Assembly: GCA_905182995.1 (NCBI GenBank)
Contig: CAJJDP010000004.1
Location: forward strand, 186,001 to 250,000
Length of the DNA stretch: 64,000 nt
Reading direction: 5' to 3'
Source of the DNA: Paramecium octaurelia
Taxonomy: Eukaryota; Ciliophora; Oligohymenophorea; Peniculida; Parameciidae
Part shown: positions 1 to 14,421 of the stretch, in pieces
Position numbering within the stretch: the stretch's first letter is position 1
Layout: each line of letters starts with the position of its first letter
Notes under the pieces: model-generated
The model's input: only the letters and a program-made list of their open reading frames with translations
The model's database searches: none
What the model was told of the DNA's origin: nothing
Made by a program: the position numbers and the translations under genes

Positions 1-1
1 A

Positions 2-1572
2 ATTTCATTATCAGAATATATTACAGCCTTAATGAGAAATCCTCAGATTTTGGATATTTTTGAATTTTTGAGAAAAGGCGTCACTCAAACTATTAAAGAG
101 AGTTAACACAAGAGAGATTAGAAGATGTTAAACTAATTTGATTAATTAAGGGTTCAAACTGCCCAGATACTAAATTCTATTTAGGGGTAATAAGATAGAT
201 CTCTACACCTATCAAAAAATCTTTCTTAAAATTCAAAATATGGAGTTGATGTTTTATTTGAAGAAGCTGAAATATCAGAAAATATATCAGAAATAGATGA
301 AATGGCTATGATTGATTAAATGTCACATTCTTAATTAAAACTTAAATTTAAAGATATGTATTAATAACTCTAAAAATTACATTAAGATACTGAAAACTCT
401 TTGAAGAAGATGGAGAGCTTATATCATGAGAAGTTAGAATGCGATGAGATATAAGAATAGATCCTTATCAAACAAGTGTCCATAAACAATAATAAATACA
501 AAAAATCTTCTGTATAAATTGGCAATGAAATATGGGACTTAGTTATTAATATGATGGTAGGTATATAAATGGCAGTCAAATCTTCAAATGCTGTAGTTGA
601 AACCTTTATTTCAACTGCAGATTTTGAAATTAAATAATGTTTTGAAATAATTTCTCATCAAAACAAAGACAAATGCAAATTCTATGATTACGCACCTAAG
701 GTCTTTAACTAAATCAGAAAGTTATAGATGATCGATAATGACAACTATTTAAATAGTATTGGCCCAGAAAATCTTTTATTTAGTTTTATGTAGGGTGATC
801 TCAGCACCTTAACTGAGTTAACTTCCACCGGGAAAAGTGGAAGTTTTTTCTATTTTTCATAAGATGGATTGTACACAATTAAAACAATATCTGAGAGAGA
901 GTTTCTATTATTCAGAAAAATACTAAGCAATTACTTCAACTATTTGAAAAATTGCCCAAATTCTCTAATAATCAAGCTCTATGGTTTACATAAAATAAGC
1001 ATTAGTGGCAGAAAGATCTTCTTCATTGTAATGGGAAATGTATTTAAAACTGAATATTAAATCCACAAAAAGTATGATATCAAAGGTAGTACTTATAAGA
1101 GAACTACTCAATAAAATCTTGATCCAGATGTAGCTCGTAAAGATTTGGATTTTATTGCTAATAACGAAATAATCTCAATTAACGTAACAAAGCAATAAGA
1201 ACTTTTAGAATAAATCGAAAAAGATTCAGATTTTTTATCAGATAATAATCTATTAGATTACAGTTTATTAATAGGAATTCATATTATAGAGGACAAAAAG
1301 GACTTTTAGAAGATTGCTAATATTAATGACATAAATATTATAAAATCTAACGATGAGACTAAAATCTACTTTTTCGGGATAATAGATATACTGACTGAAT
1401 TTAAGTAATTAATTTTAATGCTATGTTTAGTACTTCAAAGTAAATTGAATCATTCTTTAAAAAGATCTTTTAAGGTCCATAAATTTCAGCCATTCCTCCA
1501 AAGGACTATTCATCAAGATTCAAAAATTTCATCAGATAAATATTAACTCTACAGAATTTTAATGATTTTTGA
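2..1572 (+). CDS. Phosphatidylinositol phosphate kinase (PIPK), 5'-partial
   Basis: The gene starts before the window; 514 residues are visible in the frame of base 2. It should phosphorylate a phosphatidylinositol monophosphate at the membrane. In the C-terminal third I see the PIPK signatures YDIKGSTYKRTT, LLDYSLLIGIH and FFGIIDIL, which are the family's nucleotide/Mg2+ and substrate region. One 26-nt intron (about 1408-1433) separates the last part, and the frame ends in TGA. The first residues (LSEYITALMRNPQILDIFEFL) resemble the end of a PX domain, which would make this a PX-PIPK fusion; that is an inference because the rest of the domain is outside the window. About a dozen in-frame TAA/TAG codons are read as Gln. 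Confidence 0.88.
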
Positions 1573-1927
1573 TAAAAAAAATATATATATCATAAATTTA
1601 GTCAAAGTTACATTATCTTTTTAAGTTGAATTAAAATGACTGATCAATGTATTGTATTCTATCCAAGATAATGCTCCTTATTTTGTAATTACATTTATAA
1701 GTAGTATTCAAATAATAAAATTATTTATAGTGTATTTGATATTAAATTTGATAAATTTAGGCAGTTGTAAGAAGATTGTATATTAAATCTTTAGTTTCAC
1801 AAACAGATTATGGGATATCTTTAGAAATTTAAAACAATTTTTATGATTATAAGTGAATCATTTTTATTTTTTATCCCAGCATCTTAAGGCTGTTAAAATA
1901 TTCTAGAATATGCTAGGGTCCTTTTTA

Positions 1928-2410
1928 TCAGGTTGTGCTTTTAATACTTTGGGTGACTAATTGGAATACTATACTTACATCTGAAACTTGTAAACTTACT
2001 TATTATTGTTAAGTTTATTACAATTAATACACCAATTTTGACTTCTCTTCATCATCTTGCATGAGATTAATTATTTCATCAGCCATTTTAGGATTTTTTT
2101 TCAGTTACTGTCCGGCCATGATTGTTAGAAATTAATGCACCAATGGGATTCCAGATTCTAATGTTCTATGTATTAAAGTTGAAAAATACTACAATGTCCT
2201 CTTTAGCACCATTATTAAATTGCCACTGCTCCAATTTGAATATCCTTAGTAACAATAAATAATAATAATCTTTGATGAAGCCATTCATACAATTCATCTT
2301 CATCCATAAATTCCAAATCAGGTTTTGGAGGTTTACTTAAATCAGGAAAAAAACTAAAATATAAAAACACTCTCTAACTTATTCAAAAATTGCTATATTT
2401 CTTTATTCAT
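1928..2410 (-). CDS. Hypothetical protein with probable 1-nt frameshift in an A8 run
   Basis: Read from ATG at 2410, with two 25-nt introns, the protein begins MNKEIQQFLNNFFPDLSKPP, continues through DEDELYEWLHQRLL and FNNGAKEDIVVFFNFNTQ, and then meets a run of eight A (T8 at 2094-2101 on the plus strand). With eight A it stops soon after at TGA 2079-2081. With seven A it continues through EKNPKMADEIINLMQDDEEK and a Gln run to TGA at 1928-1930, 143 residues. The continuation has normal protein composition, so a homopolymer error or a recent frameshift is likely. No family recognised. Confidence 0.5.
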
Positions 2411-2509
2411 ATTAATAATAATTTAATAAAAATTTATCTCTAAATTATAAACTCAAATCACTAAATTTTATATACATATATATATTACTATCATTTAACG
2501 TTTAGTTTA

Positions 2510-3518
2510 TCATTCTTAATGCCATTATTATAATATATTTGGAGATTCTTGGATATTCGCTAGCACTTAAAAATCTTTATTGATTTCTTCAGATCCTTTA
2601 TCATTTTATTGATCATCCTGTTAAGATACAAAGTTCTAGTTTATTGGTAATTAGGTTGCGCATTCAATTCTTGACTATTATGAGCTCTCAAAATCAGAGG
2701 AGGTATTAATGGATTTTACTTTAATAGATGTATCATCAAACATAGGTTCAAATTGATGATACTGCATCTTTACCTTTTTTCTAATTTCATCTTCTTCTTC
2801 CAAAAAATCATTTTTATGATTCTTTAATCCTTTTTTTTGAAATTAAAAAGTTGATCCCTTCTCCTCCTTAAATTCTTTGGATTTGCCACTTTGTTTCAAA
2901 TAAACTTATTTTAAATCTTAAGTGGAAGGGATTGATTTAGATGATAGTTTTAGTTTAGAATAAGACAAATTATCCGATTGATTTTAAATCTTTGGTAACA
3001 TAAGAAATGAAGCCACAAAAAAGCCAATTCCTATTCCTAACAAAAATTTGGCATCAATAATTGTTTACATAAAACTCTTAATTTATGAAATATATAATAT
3101 TATATATAATTCCTAATTTAGATATCTCATCTCTTTCAAGAATTAGGACATACTACTCTTAGATCTTGGATTAGATTTCTTATAATCAATGTAGAAATAC
3201 ACTTTAAAAATTTATAACAATATTTTCAAACTTTTTGTTATCACTACTTTGAATGAAGCCTATTTCCATTGGATCCACTTCTGACCAATTCTAAATGCAA
3301 TCATTCTTTATATAAGTCTAAAAAATGTCAATAGTGAAGAAGTTTTAGAATATTTTATTTTATTCAATTTTGAATGACTTTCTGATATTCGAAATTTGTT
3401 ATAAACATCACTCCACTTATACAAAATATATCTTTCTTCAATAAAATATTCACTATTTTTATTCTTGTAACATTTCAAACAAAAATATATTTCCAATGAT
3501 CCATTCAGAAATTGCCAT
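2510..3518 (-). CDS. Hypothetical protein with a central membrane segment
   Basis: From ATG 3518 one 28-nt intron gives an open frame to TGA at 2510-2512 (326 residues). The N-terminal half (MAISEWIIGNIFFEYFIEER) is basic and hydrophobic. A clear membrane segment, FLLGIGIGFFVASFLML, lies near residue 145, and the rest is charged and Ser/Gln-rich. An AT-rich stretch near 3080-3130 precedes the internal ATG at 3070, so this may instead be two genes, the second being 2510-3070 (186 residues, N-terminal anchor). There is no TGA between the two halves, which is why I list one. Function unknown. Confidence 0.5.
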
Positions 3519-3642
3519 TTTTCTTGAAAAAAGTCCTTTCCAATTACAAATAATCCTTCTCCTTCTCTTTTGTGAATAAAATAAACCAAAATTAAATATA
3601 TTATAACTTTATAGCAATGTATAAAACATATACATAGATTCT

Positions 3643-5045
<1,403 letters not shown>

Positions 5046-6143
5046 ATGTACTAATGCATTGTATTTCCTTCTGATTATACGGCATTTAAATAAGAATTGA
5101 TATTAGCAGGATGTGTTGTGGCTTATGAATTGCTGACCTATCCTATTGATTTTATAGGAAATAGAAGTATTTAGAGGGAAACATATTTATCAAAATCCCT
5201 AATTTAGGAGTCATCTTTAATATACTCTGAAGTAATTCATTTCCTTATTTTTTACGATTGTTGGTTCAAAGTGTAGTCTATATTATGGATTAAAAAGCAG
5301 ACTTGATTTATCACTTAGTAAGGTTGTATTACGATACTATATCTTTAATTATTTATACTTCAAATATGCGTTTAAGAATTACATCTCACCAAGATTCAAA
5401 GATGAGGACGAGAACAAAGGATTTGATATTACTCCAGAAAATTCAACTGTTTATCCTTTATTGAGATATGCAAAGATGACAGATCCATTAGTATTATTAA
5501 TAGCAGCAACATCTAATTTGATTGGAATGATTGCCTCTCATCCTATTAGCATTTTAAAAGTGAGACTGCAAAATGAAATACTAAAATAGCATGAGTATTG
5601 TTAATGTTAATTTATTAGAACCAAGAACTATACCTAGAAGATGACTGAGATGACTAGATCATGCGGTAATTAGATGTGGATTAAAACCTCTTTTGGTTCT
5701 CGCTTTTTATATACATATTTATAATTTATAGCAGAAATGGGTCTATTTTAGTTTTGTTTAAATAAATTAGGATATGAATTTATGAATGTCTTTAGGCCCA
5801 ATTCAGATTTCAATGGCAACATAATAACTTTGGGATCCTCTGTGATAGGATCTTCCTTGATTTCAACATTATTATTGCAACCAATTTATATCTACTAATA
5901 AAGGACCATATATTAAGTGATTACAAAACAGCCAAAAAAATCAATCAAATCATTTTATGTTCAAGTATATATATATTATCAATTAATGCGCAGCTTTATT
6001 AAAAAGAGAAAGCCCAAGGATTCTTAAAAGGATATATACATAATGCCTTGAGAAGCATAAGTAGGAATGGCATAGCAGTTGGTACATTGTGGGGTCTTGC
6101 AACAAATGCTAACAAAGAAAGATTTAGACCATCAGAGGATTGA
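5046..6143 (+). CDS. Mitochondrial carrier family protein
   Basis: It is probably a solute carrier of the mitochondrial inner membrane. From ATG 5046 the chain starts MYQCIVFPSDY, with AGCVVAYELLTYPIDFI matching the YPxD element of carrier repeat 1, then SLYYGLKSRLDLSLSKVVLR, and later NLIGMIASHPISILKVRLQ matching the HPxxxLKxRLQ element of a second repeat. Introns of 24 and 29 nt are clear. A frame change near 5231-5270 is solved by a 40-nt GTAATT...TCAAAG intron, unusually long here; with it the CDS is 334 residues and divisible by three. A frameshift is the alternative. Substrate cannot be read. Confidence 0.72.
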
Positions 6144-6249
6144 CTTGAAAATATTTATGTTTGATTAAGAATATGAAATATAGAATAGATTTACACATCG
6201 TAAATTAAGAAATGAAGAAATCGATTATACAATTTATTAAAAATAATGT

Positions 6250-7056
<807 letters not shown>

Positions 7057-7382
7057 AAATAATTTATTTAATTGAATTTATTCAAAATAAACTTAACTAA
7101 TTAATTCAAACCACACCCAATCTCAAATCATATCTATAAATGTTATCAAGACTAAAAATTATTATCAATCATTTTTATAAATTTTATTTTAAAACACTCT
7201 TCCTACATATTATATCAATTTCTTTGCTAAAAATCACTCATATTTATACTATTATTGCTTGATTACAATTGCTCAATACTTGAATTTCAAAAAATTATTA
7301 TTCAAATGAGTTTTAGCTATCTATATCTATTAATAAGTTCAATTTTAAATATTTTAATTTAAATCATTTTTTTAATTTTTAT

Positions 7383-8325
7383 ATGAGAGCAACTCAAGAT
7401 AAATACGAACACGTCAGAGGTGAATAAGCACAAGCTCCAATCAACGAAATTAGAGTAGCTGCCAAAGGACTTGATGGCTCATACATCAAAAGAGCTATTG
7501 AATTGTTGGTTGGCACTTAAGAGATCCCAAAATAAGACTCTGTGGTGATTAAAGGAATTGATAATGCCATTCCTAAGGTATTGGTTATTAGTGAAATTGT
7601 AAGAAGAAGAGTAGCTGGATTATCACAAGTATTACTTCAAATTCTATATAAGATTAATTAAATTGGAAATACTTAAATTGTGGACAAATATTTACCAACT
7701 GAAGAAGGATTAGTTGAAGTCAATATTACTAAATAATTGTCTATTTTGACCGTTAAATTGACCACCAAGCCAACTGAAGAAGAGAAAAAGTCTGTTGGAT
7801 ATTAAGAACCACTCCCTGAATCTGAAGTTGTTCCATAAAGATAAAGATAATGTAATTAATAAATTTAATAATTTAGAAGGAGAAAAAAGAGAAAGAAACA
7901 CAAGATAAAATAGAGGTGCTCCAAGAGGTGAAAACAGAGGCGAAAACAGAGGTCAAGATAGAAAAGATAACAGAGACAATAGAGATAACAGAGAAAGAAG
8001 AGATAACAGAGATAACAGAGACAATAGAGAAAATAGAGAAAGAAGAGACAACAGAGACAACAGAGATAACAGAGACAATAGAGACAATAGAGACAACAGA
8101 GATAACAGAGATAACAGAGATAGAAGAGATAATAGAGAAAACAGAGACAACAGAGAACACAGAGATAACAGAGAACATAGAGATAATAGAGATAATAGAG
8201 ATAACAGAGACAACAGAGACAACAGAGACAATAGAGACAGAAAGGATAACAGAGATAACAGAGACAATAATAGATAAAACAACACAAGAAATACCAATAC
8301 AAGAGAATAAGAAAAGAAATAATGA
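7383..8325 (+). CDS. Alba-domain protein with long Arg-Asp-Asn repeat tail
   Basis: Residues about 1-115 form an Alba/RPP25-like nucleic-acid-binding domain: NEIRVAAKGLDGSYIKRAIE, then VVIKGIDNAIPKVLVISEIV and the basic patch RRRVAGL. A 25-nt intron (7852-7876) follows a Gln/Arg linker. The second exon encodes RGENRGENRGQDRKDN and then roughly 40 near-perfect Arg-Asp-Asn triplets with occasional RENR, RERR, REHR and RDRR, ending at TGA 8323-8325 (305 residues). Alba proteins bind RNA or DNA, and some carry RGG tails; here the tail is alternating-charge RDN instead. Likely an RNP or condensate protein (inference). Confidence 0.85.
7916..8280 (+). repeat. Tandem 9-bp coding repeat (AGA GAY AAY)
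   Basis: About 365 bp of imperfect 9-bp units encoding Arg-Asp-Asn, inside the second exon of the Alba gene. Variation is mostly synonymous (gac/gat, aac/aat) with scattered GAA, AGA and CAC substitutions, so the protein repeat is conserved while the DNA has drifted. Long open frames on the opposite strand here are shadows of the repeat. Confidence 0.95.
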
Positions 8326-8409
8326 GATATAAAGATCTGTTTAAGAAATACAATAAAATTTTAAAATATTCCCAAATTTATTTATATAGATAATTTTATT
8401 TAATATTCT

Positions 8410-8931
8410 ATGCAGAATGATCTAAATTAATCTTTGATTTCAGCCCAGAATAAATAAACAATAATGGTCATAGGATTGCAACAAGCTGGAAAGACCACGC
8501 TTGTTTAGAAATTTAAATCTATAAATAAAAAGCTAATCTAAGAATCAAAGATTTCAGATTACGATATTGAATTAATCGATACACCAACCTACGATTTTTT
8601 CTTTACTTTATTACCTTTTAGGGATCCCAAAGTTACAGGATATATCATTATATTTTGTGATTAAAATACAGACATTATGAAATCTATCAAGTAAATTAGG
8701 AAAAAGTTATTTACAAATAATGGGTAGCATAAAAGGACTATAATAATTTTGAATGAATATATAAAAGATAATGGGTCTTCTGAAATTCAAGAGGAAATTA
8801 TGAATATCAAATATTGGTGTAAACAATAGGATATTATATTTTGCTAATTAGATGTAAGCAGATCATCACCTAAAGAAATACGTAAAAAATTAATACTTAA
8901 TTAGTCCATGTATTTGAAAAGATGTACATGA
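8410..8931 (+). CDS. P-loop GTPase-like protein
   Basis: The 173-residue protein has a clear Walker A, VIGLQQAGKTTLVQKF (GxxxxGKT), and a short Asp segment ELIDTPTYDFFF that could be a DTxx switch. The fourth G motif is not canonical (ILNEYIK in place of NKxD). It resembles divergent Arf-like or Roco-type small GTPases, but I cannot place it. Its TGA overlaps the ATG of the next frame (ATGA at 8928-8931), which is unusual for a eukaryote. Confidence 0.68.
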
Positions 8932-9390
8932 AAAGAATACGAACTACTTTGAAATAGAAAATATTTATCATTCTGTAGTTTGCAGTTGCAATGTATGTTT
9001 TTCTATTTGCCATTTGGCTATCTATAAAGGATCCCTCTTTAATTGTATTATCCAATAATTTTTGTTTTAGATAAGTAATATTTCATTGGAGATCTACTGC
9101 TTAGCACTACTATGCTTAGGAATTTCACAAATTTTCATTCCATATTTTTGTATTATTTTAATAGTATTTTTAGTGAGAAAAGGAATAAAGGATTCAAATA
9201 CTTAATGCATTAATAGAGTAAACAACATTTAGTTAGTAAGTCCAAAATTTTCAGTTGTTTAGTTACTGTTATCTCAGTAATAACCCTGATTATTGCCTCC
9301 ATGTTCTTTACGCTGCTATCCTGCCTAATAATGTCTATACTTTTCACGTTTAATTCAGTTCTTTGCATATTTTTTACATTTTATTTATGA
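8928..9390 (+). CDS. Small multi-pass membrane protein
   Basis: With introns of 26 and 23 nt the frame gives 137 residues containing about four hydrophobic spans: IFIILQFAVAMYVFLFAIWL, IYCLALLCLGISQIFIPYF, VTVISVITLIIASMFFTLL and IMSILFTFNSVLCIFFTFYL. Two spans on each side of a short basic loop suggest a four-helix membrane protein. An alternative start at 8991 would cut the first span, so I kept 8928 despite its overlap with the upstream stop. The two frames may be one gene if there is an indel. No family recognised. Confidence 0.5.
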
Positions 9391-9460
9391 AAAGTTATTG
9401 TTATTAAGATCAGAAAATGATTATTTATACAAAGATGTTAAACTTGAATTAATATGATAA

Positions 9461-9849
9461 ATGAACTATGTTTCCAAGATTTTACATTGTTTTTTAATTC
9501 CTTTAGGATATAACATCTAAATTTCAATTTTATGTCCTCTTTTCAAATATTATATCATTTCTTTTCCCAAAAATTGTTCAGTTTTACTATTCAAATCTTC
9601 TAAAACATGTAACAAAACAAATACTTTAAGGTAAATTGTAAGAGTATTTTGAGAGTATTGTAATAGAAACAAATGTATTTAAAATTGATTTAATTAATTA
9701 AATTAGTGATATTGAATACACATAAAATCAAATAGGCTTTTCAAATACAATTTACTGCTTACTTTGTTCTTGGAAATGAATATGATATGATTAAATAAAA
9801 AAGCAGCTTAAATTTATAAAAACACCTAACTTCTTTTATATTATTATGA
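9461..9849 (+). CDS. Small hypothetical protein
   Basis: ATG 9461 begins MNYVSKILHCFLIPLGYNIQ; a 23-nt intron (GTAAATTG...TTTTGAG) gives 121 residues ending at TGA 9847-9849. Composition is protein-like (FPKNCSVLLFKSSKTCNKTN, FQIQFTAYFVLGNEYDMI) but there is no recognised motif. Support is only the open frame and a plausible intron. Confidence 0.35.
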
Positions 9850-10187
9850 GCATTTTTCTTGAATGAAAAAAATATGATGAAAGATAGGAAATGATAAGTT
9901 CTTCACACATTTTAGTTTGAATTTGAGGATTATATTTAAATATTAATACATTAATCGAAGAAAATAAGTTAAGAATTCCTAATCTGTTGATGAAAAAAAA
10001 ATAAATAATAAATAAAATAAAAATAAATGATACACTACTTATGTGTTATTAAAATATCATGTAATAATTTATTAAAATAATTTAATTAATTAAGAACATC
10101 ACCATTCTCAGTTTATGTTTAAGAATGAAATTCTTTAGAATGTAATATTAGAAAATAATTTAAAAAAATTAGAACATATTTCTTATT

Positions 10188-11077
10188 ATGTCACTCTAAG
10201 AAAATTGTAGCATATGCTTCGAGGATTTTGAAGATCCTGTTAAATTACCTTGTAATCATATTTTCTGTCGAGATTGTATCGTGGTTGCTCTTGAAGTATA
10301 TTATTTTTATAAAATCTAAGCAAAGACAGAGTTGTCCAATATGCAGACGACTATGTTGTAACTATATTAACTCGCCATTTCTTTCCATCACTCAACCTGA
10401 GGAAAGCTTGCATGAGCAGGAGGGGGATCCCTGCTTCATTTACAGAATAACTATCCATCACAACGCTTAAGCTCAATTTAATTTCTTTGAAAAAAGGTAT
10501 GAAGTATACGAATATTTTTAGATATGTTGAAATGATAACAGAAGTTTTAAAAAAAAACTTGACTTTTATAATTGATCCTCAATACAATGACTGTTGCATG
10601 AGAGTTAAACTAATTGAATGTGTACCAGTTCATCAGCATTCAATTTACATCTGCACAGTATAGAATATCCAACGTCTAAAAATTGTTGGATTTTCTGAAA
10701 GAAATATAAAGGATTCTGACTCTGTAAATTTTATAAATAATATTTAGAAACTGAAATATGCAACTACACAATCAATAGTTGACAATTTCAATTAAGAAAC
10801 TTTAATTCTCTACTAGAAATTACATACATGCATTGAAGAAATAATCCAAATATTGTCTTTGAATGAAAACGCAAAGAGCTAACTGTTGGCACTAGCTGGC
10901 AAAAAGGATGAAACCTCACCAGAAAGAATATCGAAACATTCATTGGAGCTGTTATAAACTATATAGATGTGTGAAAATGGACTTTTAAAATGGTATTATA
11001 GTACCGACATTAATGGGAGATTGGGGGTGATTCTCAAGCATTACGAATCCTATCTGAATTATTGTTAGAACTAATGA
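10188..11077 (+). CDS. RING-finger protein (probable E3 ubiquitin ligase)
   Basis: Two 25-nt introns give 279 residues. The N-terminal C3HC4 RING is complete: NCSICFEDFEDPVKLPCNHI, FCRDCI, then SCPICRRL after the first intron. The remainder is helical and mixed polar (SLNENAKSQLLALAGKK, SLELLQTIQMCENG) with no second domain that I recognise. An N-terminal RING with a helical tail is typical of cytosolic E3 ligases; substrate unknown. It ends at TGA 11075-11077, only about 54 nt before the kinase start. Confidence 0.85.
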
Positions 11078-11131
11078 TTATCATATTTTATATATTTTTT
11101 ATTTTCAAACGTTCATTTTATTTTAATTTAT

Positions 11132-13493
11132 ATGTAGGCTCGTATTCAACAGCTATCTAAACATATTCCAGATAAGCGAATTCACAATTATGCTTTTTCC
11201 ACACAAGCCATCATTGGACGAGGCTCCTATGGAGTAGTCTATATCGGTAGAAATATAGATTCAGGGTATTCCATTATCTAATTTCTATTTTAGCTAAATT
11301 GTCGCCATTAAAGCAATAGCCTTTTAACAATATTCCTCTGAGAATCAAGCCTTATTACAAAAAGAAATTGATATAATGAAAGACTTAGACTGTCCCAATA
11401 TAGTTAGACTTATCGATGTAATTACAACGGCTAATAATTGTTATATAATTTCAGAACTGTGCACAGGAGGAGACCTAAAAGAATACATGAAAAGATCAGT
11501 AAGAGTTTCATCTGATATCTTAGGGACCAATCGAGGAATCAGCTGCTACTAAAATATTGATATAAATATTGCGGGGGATTCTTTAATCATTTAAAAGAGG
11601 AATCATACATAGAGATCTTAAACCAGCCAACATCTTAGTGGCCAACAATAACATATTCAAAATAGCAGATTTTGGATTTGCCAAACGATTTGATAAGTTA
11701 GATGAAGATTTGATGACATCCCTAGTTGGAACTCCTCTCTACATGTCTCCATAAGTACTACTTAGAAGACAATACACTTCCAAATGTGATGTATGGTCAA
11801 TCGGCTTAATTTTCTACGAAATGATAGAAGGCAAAACACCTTGGAATGTTAGGGACATCCTGGATCTAGTTAATAAACAAAGAAATTAAAAAATTGCTTT
11901 TTGTAATTTTATTCTTAATAATATTAGCCAAAAAAATTTCTAAATCAGCTTAATAATTCATCACTGGTTGTTTAGCGTACGAAGAAAATAATAGATTTGG
12001 TTGGGAATAAGTCTTTACTCATCCTTTATTTGAAAATGCATTTGAGAGACAACCAAAAAAGGAGACATCACAATAATCTCAACCTCAAACTTAAAATCCA
12101 TAACCACCTTAACCTTAAGTTTAATAATTATATTAATAAACATAATAGCCTGCATAAAACCATTCACAAAATTAATCTTAGTAGGTGTCATAAAATAAGA
12201 ACACTTCAAAGTAGTAACAAGCTTCCATGCATTAACAATAAATTTAATAAGTTTTCTCTTAAACTTAACCCTTGTAATAGTTATAATAACAGATTCCAAA
12301 CTAATAATAAAAGCCAATAATGCAACCTACATAACCACAACCACAATAATAATTTGCAAATACTTCAAATTTAACTCCCCAAGAGGCTAAATAAAACAAG
12401 TCTATGTAAATAATCCCCAATGTAAGTCCTACTGACGATAAAATTAAAAGAAATACAATATCTCCTCTGCAATTACATGTTGACAATAGATAAGTGTAGT
12501 TGATTAAGGGTAAGCATTATTTAAAAACTCATGCTTCACCTTAAAATGATGAGGAAAATAAAAATAATATCTCCAACTAAAAAATATAAAATTGCCAAAC
12601 ACAACCTAATACATAGAAGAAGGATAGAACTGTGAGTGTTGTTCATCATAAAGTCGAATCTTAGTAGACTACCAGCAGATATAGTGACAATAAGTAATGT
12701 AGAGAAGATCAATTCAAATCTGAAAGGAATTATTGTCCTCCAAAGCATCTTTACTAACACTCAGAACCTAAGTTCCTATTTCATAGATAATCTTCTGAAA
12801 ATGATGAATTCACTATCAACAGAATGCTTATTTAAAATTAGATAGAATTTTTGTTATTTCTAAAAAAACTTAGAGAATAACTGCTTGAGTTCTATGGCAA
12901 TAATTAAGTTTAAGCATCAACTGTTGAAAAATTATCCTTCATTCTTTTAAAAAATGTTATGATCAAAACAACTGACATAAAAACTAATCTTGTTGATAAA
13001 TAAATCAATATATTAGATTTAAGAGATTTTGAACATTTTAGAATGACAGAATCTTTTCGAAATTTAGAAAAATGCATTTTAGAAATCCATTTTGAAACAT
13101 TCAATCAATTCTAAGAAACCTTCTTACATTTAAACGAAAATTTAAATTTAGTTATGTAGGATTCAGATTTCTTAGAAATATTTAATAACAATTTTGAGTA
13201 TTCCATTCATTTTGTTAAATATGCATACAATTTGACTGCCTAATTCATCAAATGTAAATTTTAATATTATTTTAGCCTTTTTATATGACTAAGTTCTTGA
13301 GTGCTCAAATGTGAAGATTGTAAATTTTACTTTTCTTTTGGGACAATTAGCCTAATATTTATAGTAAATGTCATTCTCTCCGAACGATGTCAATAAACTC
13401 TTAAGTAATTGTCGTAGTTTCAAGGAGGATTTCAGATTAAAAAGAGTTGAATGTCTAAATTTAATGGAGAAACTTATAGTTAAATACAATTGA
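11132..13493 (+). CDS. ULK/ATG1-like serine/threonine kinase
   Basis: The 753-residue protein has an N-terminal kinase domain: glycine loop IIGRGSYGVVYIGR, VAIKAI, catalytic IIHRDLKPANILV, KIADFGFAKRF, activation-segment end GTPLYMSPQVLL and DVWSIGLIFYEMIEGKTPW. MSPQ with Gln in place of the usual APE Glu is a common ULK feature. A Gln/Asn-rich linker (12040-12480) is followed by a helical C-terminal part, as in ATG1 kinases, which start autophagy. Introns are 28, 25, 25 and 22 nt. Assignment to ATG1 versus other ULK/Fused-type kinases is from domain order only. Confidence 0.85.
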
Positions 13494-13668
13494 TTTTAAA
13501 ATAATCATGTTATCTATGTTTAAATATAAATTTATATTATATTAGCCTATTATTGCATTAATTGATATAATACAACATATATCCATAAATTTATAAGAAA
13601 TAGGAACTATGAAAATCATAGTATTTTTATTATTAATTATTTAAACATGATTCTGTATTATTATAAAT

Positions 13669-14421
13669 TCATCTAAAATCTTTATCAATTTGAAACATCA
13701 CTTATTAAATCTTTCTATAAATACTTAATGATTTAGAATACTTATCAATTTCAGCGGCTTTCGCTGTGTCTTGATTCTTATACAACTATTGAACGGCCTT
13801 TTGTGCATTTGACAATAAGGTGATTGTGGTCAAATATTCCTTAGTTTTTTTTAATTTATTATCATTTTGTTTTGATTTTGAAATAGTTCTTTTATTTTCT
13901 TTTTAAGATTGTAGAATTTTATTGGAAGGGTCTAATAGGTTATAAATCTCACTTATATTTTGTTTGATTAAATTATCAAGAGTCAAATGAGGTTTGCATA
14001 TTGGAATCTAATGATTATGCTCTGAAGTGGAAAAGTAGACATCTGTCCGATCATTTTTTTTTGGAGTTAATTTAATGTTGTTTGTGGCTTTTAAGAAATT
14101 ATAATTTTATTTTACTATTAATTTATTCAATTAAATTATCTTGAAGTGCATGAACTGAATTATGAGTTTAATGTTTTAGTGTATCTGCAGGCATAAGAGG
14201 AGTTATTGACAAAGATTACCTATGTTCATGCCACATATTGATCAACTGAAGCACATTTTCATTAGATTTTTTTATTTGTTTAGCTTTTATAATATTTATA
14301 CAATACTTCTCTCAGTCGATTTTGAATTAGAATTCAAGTAGTACCTTTTGGAAGCTGATTGATTTCCTGCATAAACATCGTTTATTTCAGTCTTAATCCT
14401 TTCAAATTAGTGAGGTTTCAT
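13669..14421 (-). CDS. Hypothetical helical protein
   Basis: Introns of 23 and 28 nt give 233 residues. After a polar N-terminus (MKPHQFERIKTEINDVYAGN) comes a predicted helical C-terminus with KEYLTTITLLSNAQKAVQQL and DTAKAAEIDKYSKSLSIY. That segment has the look of an MIT-type three-helix bundle, but this is only an impression. The gene is convergent with the ULK-like kinase, with about 175 nt between stops. Confidence 0.55.

Noticed and set aside
7865..8353. Long minus-strand frames rich in Leu/Ser or Cys/Tyr/Leu over the Alba gene
   Set aside because: They are antisense shadows of the 9-bp RDN coding repeat and have no independent support.
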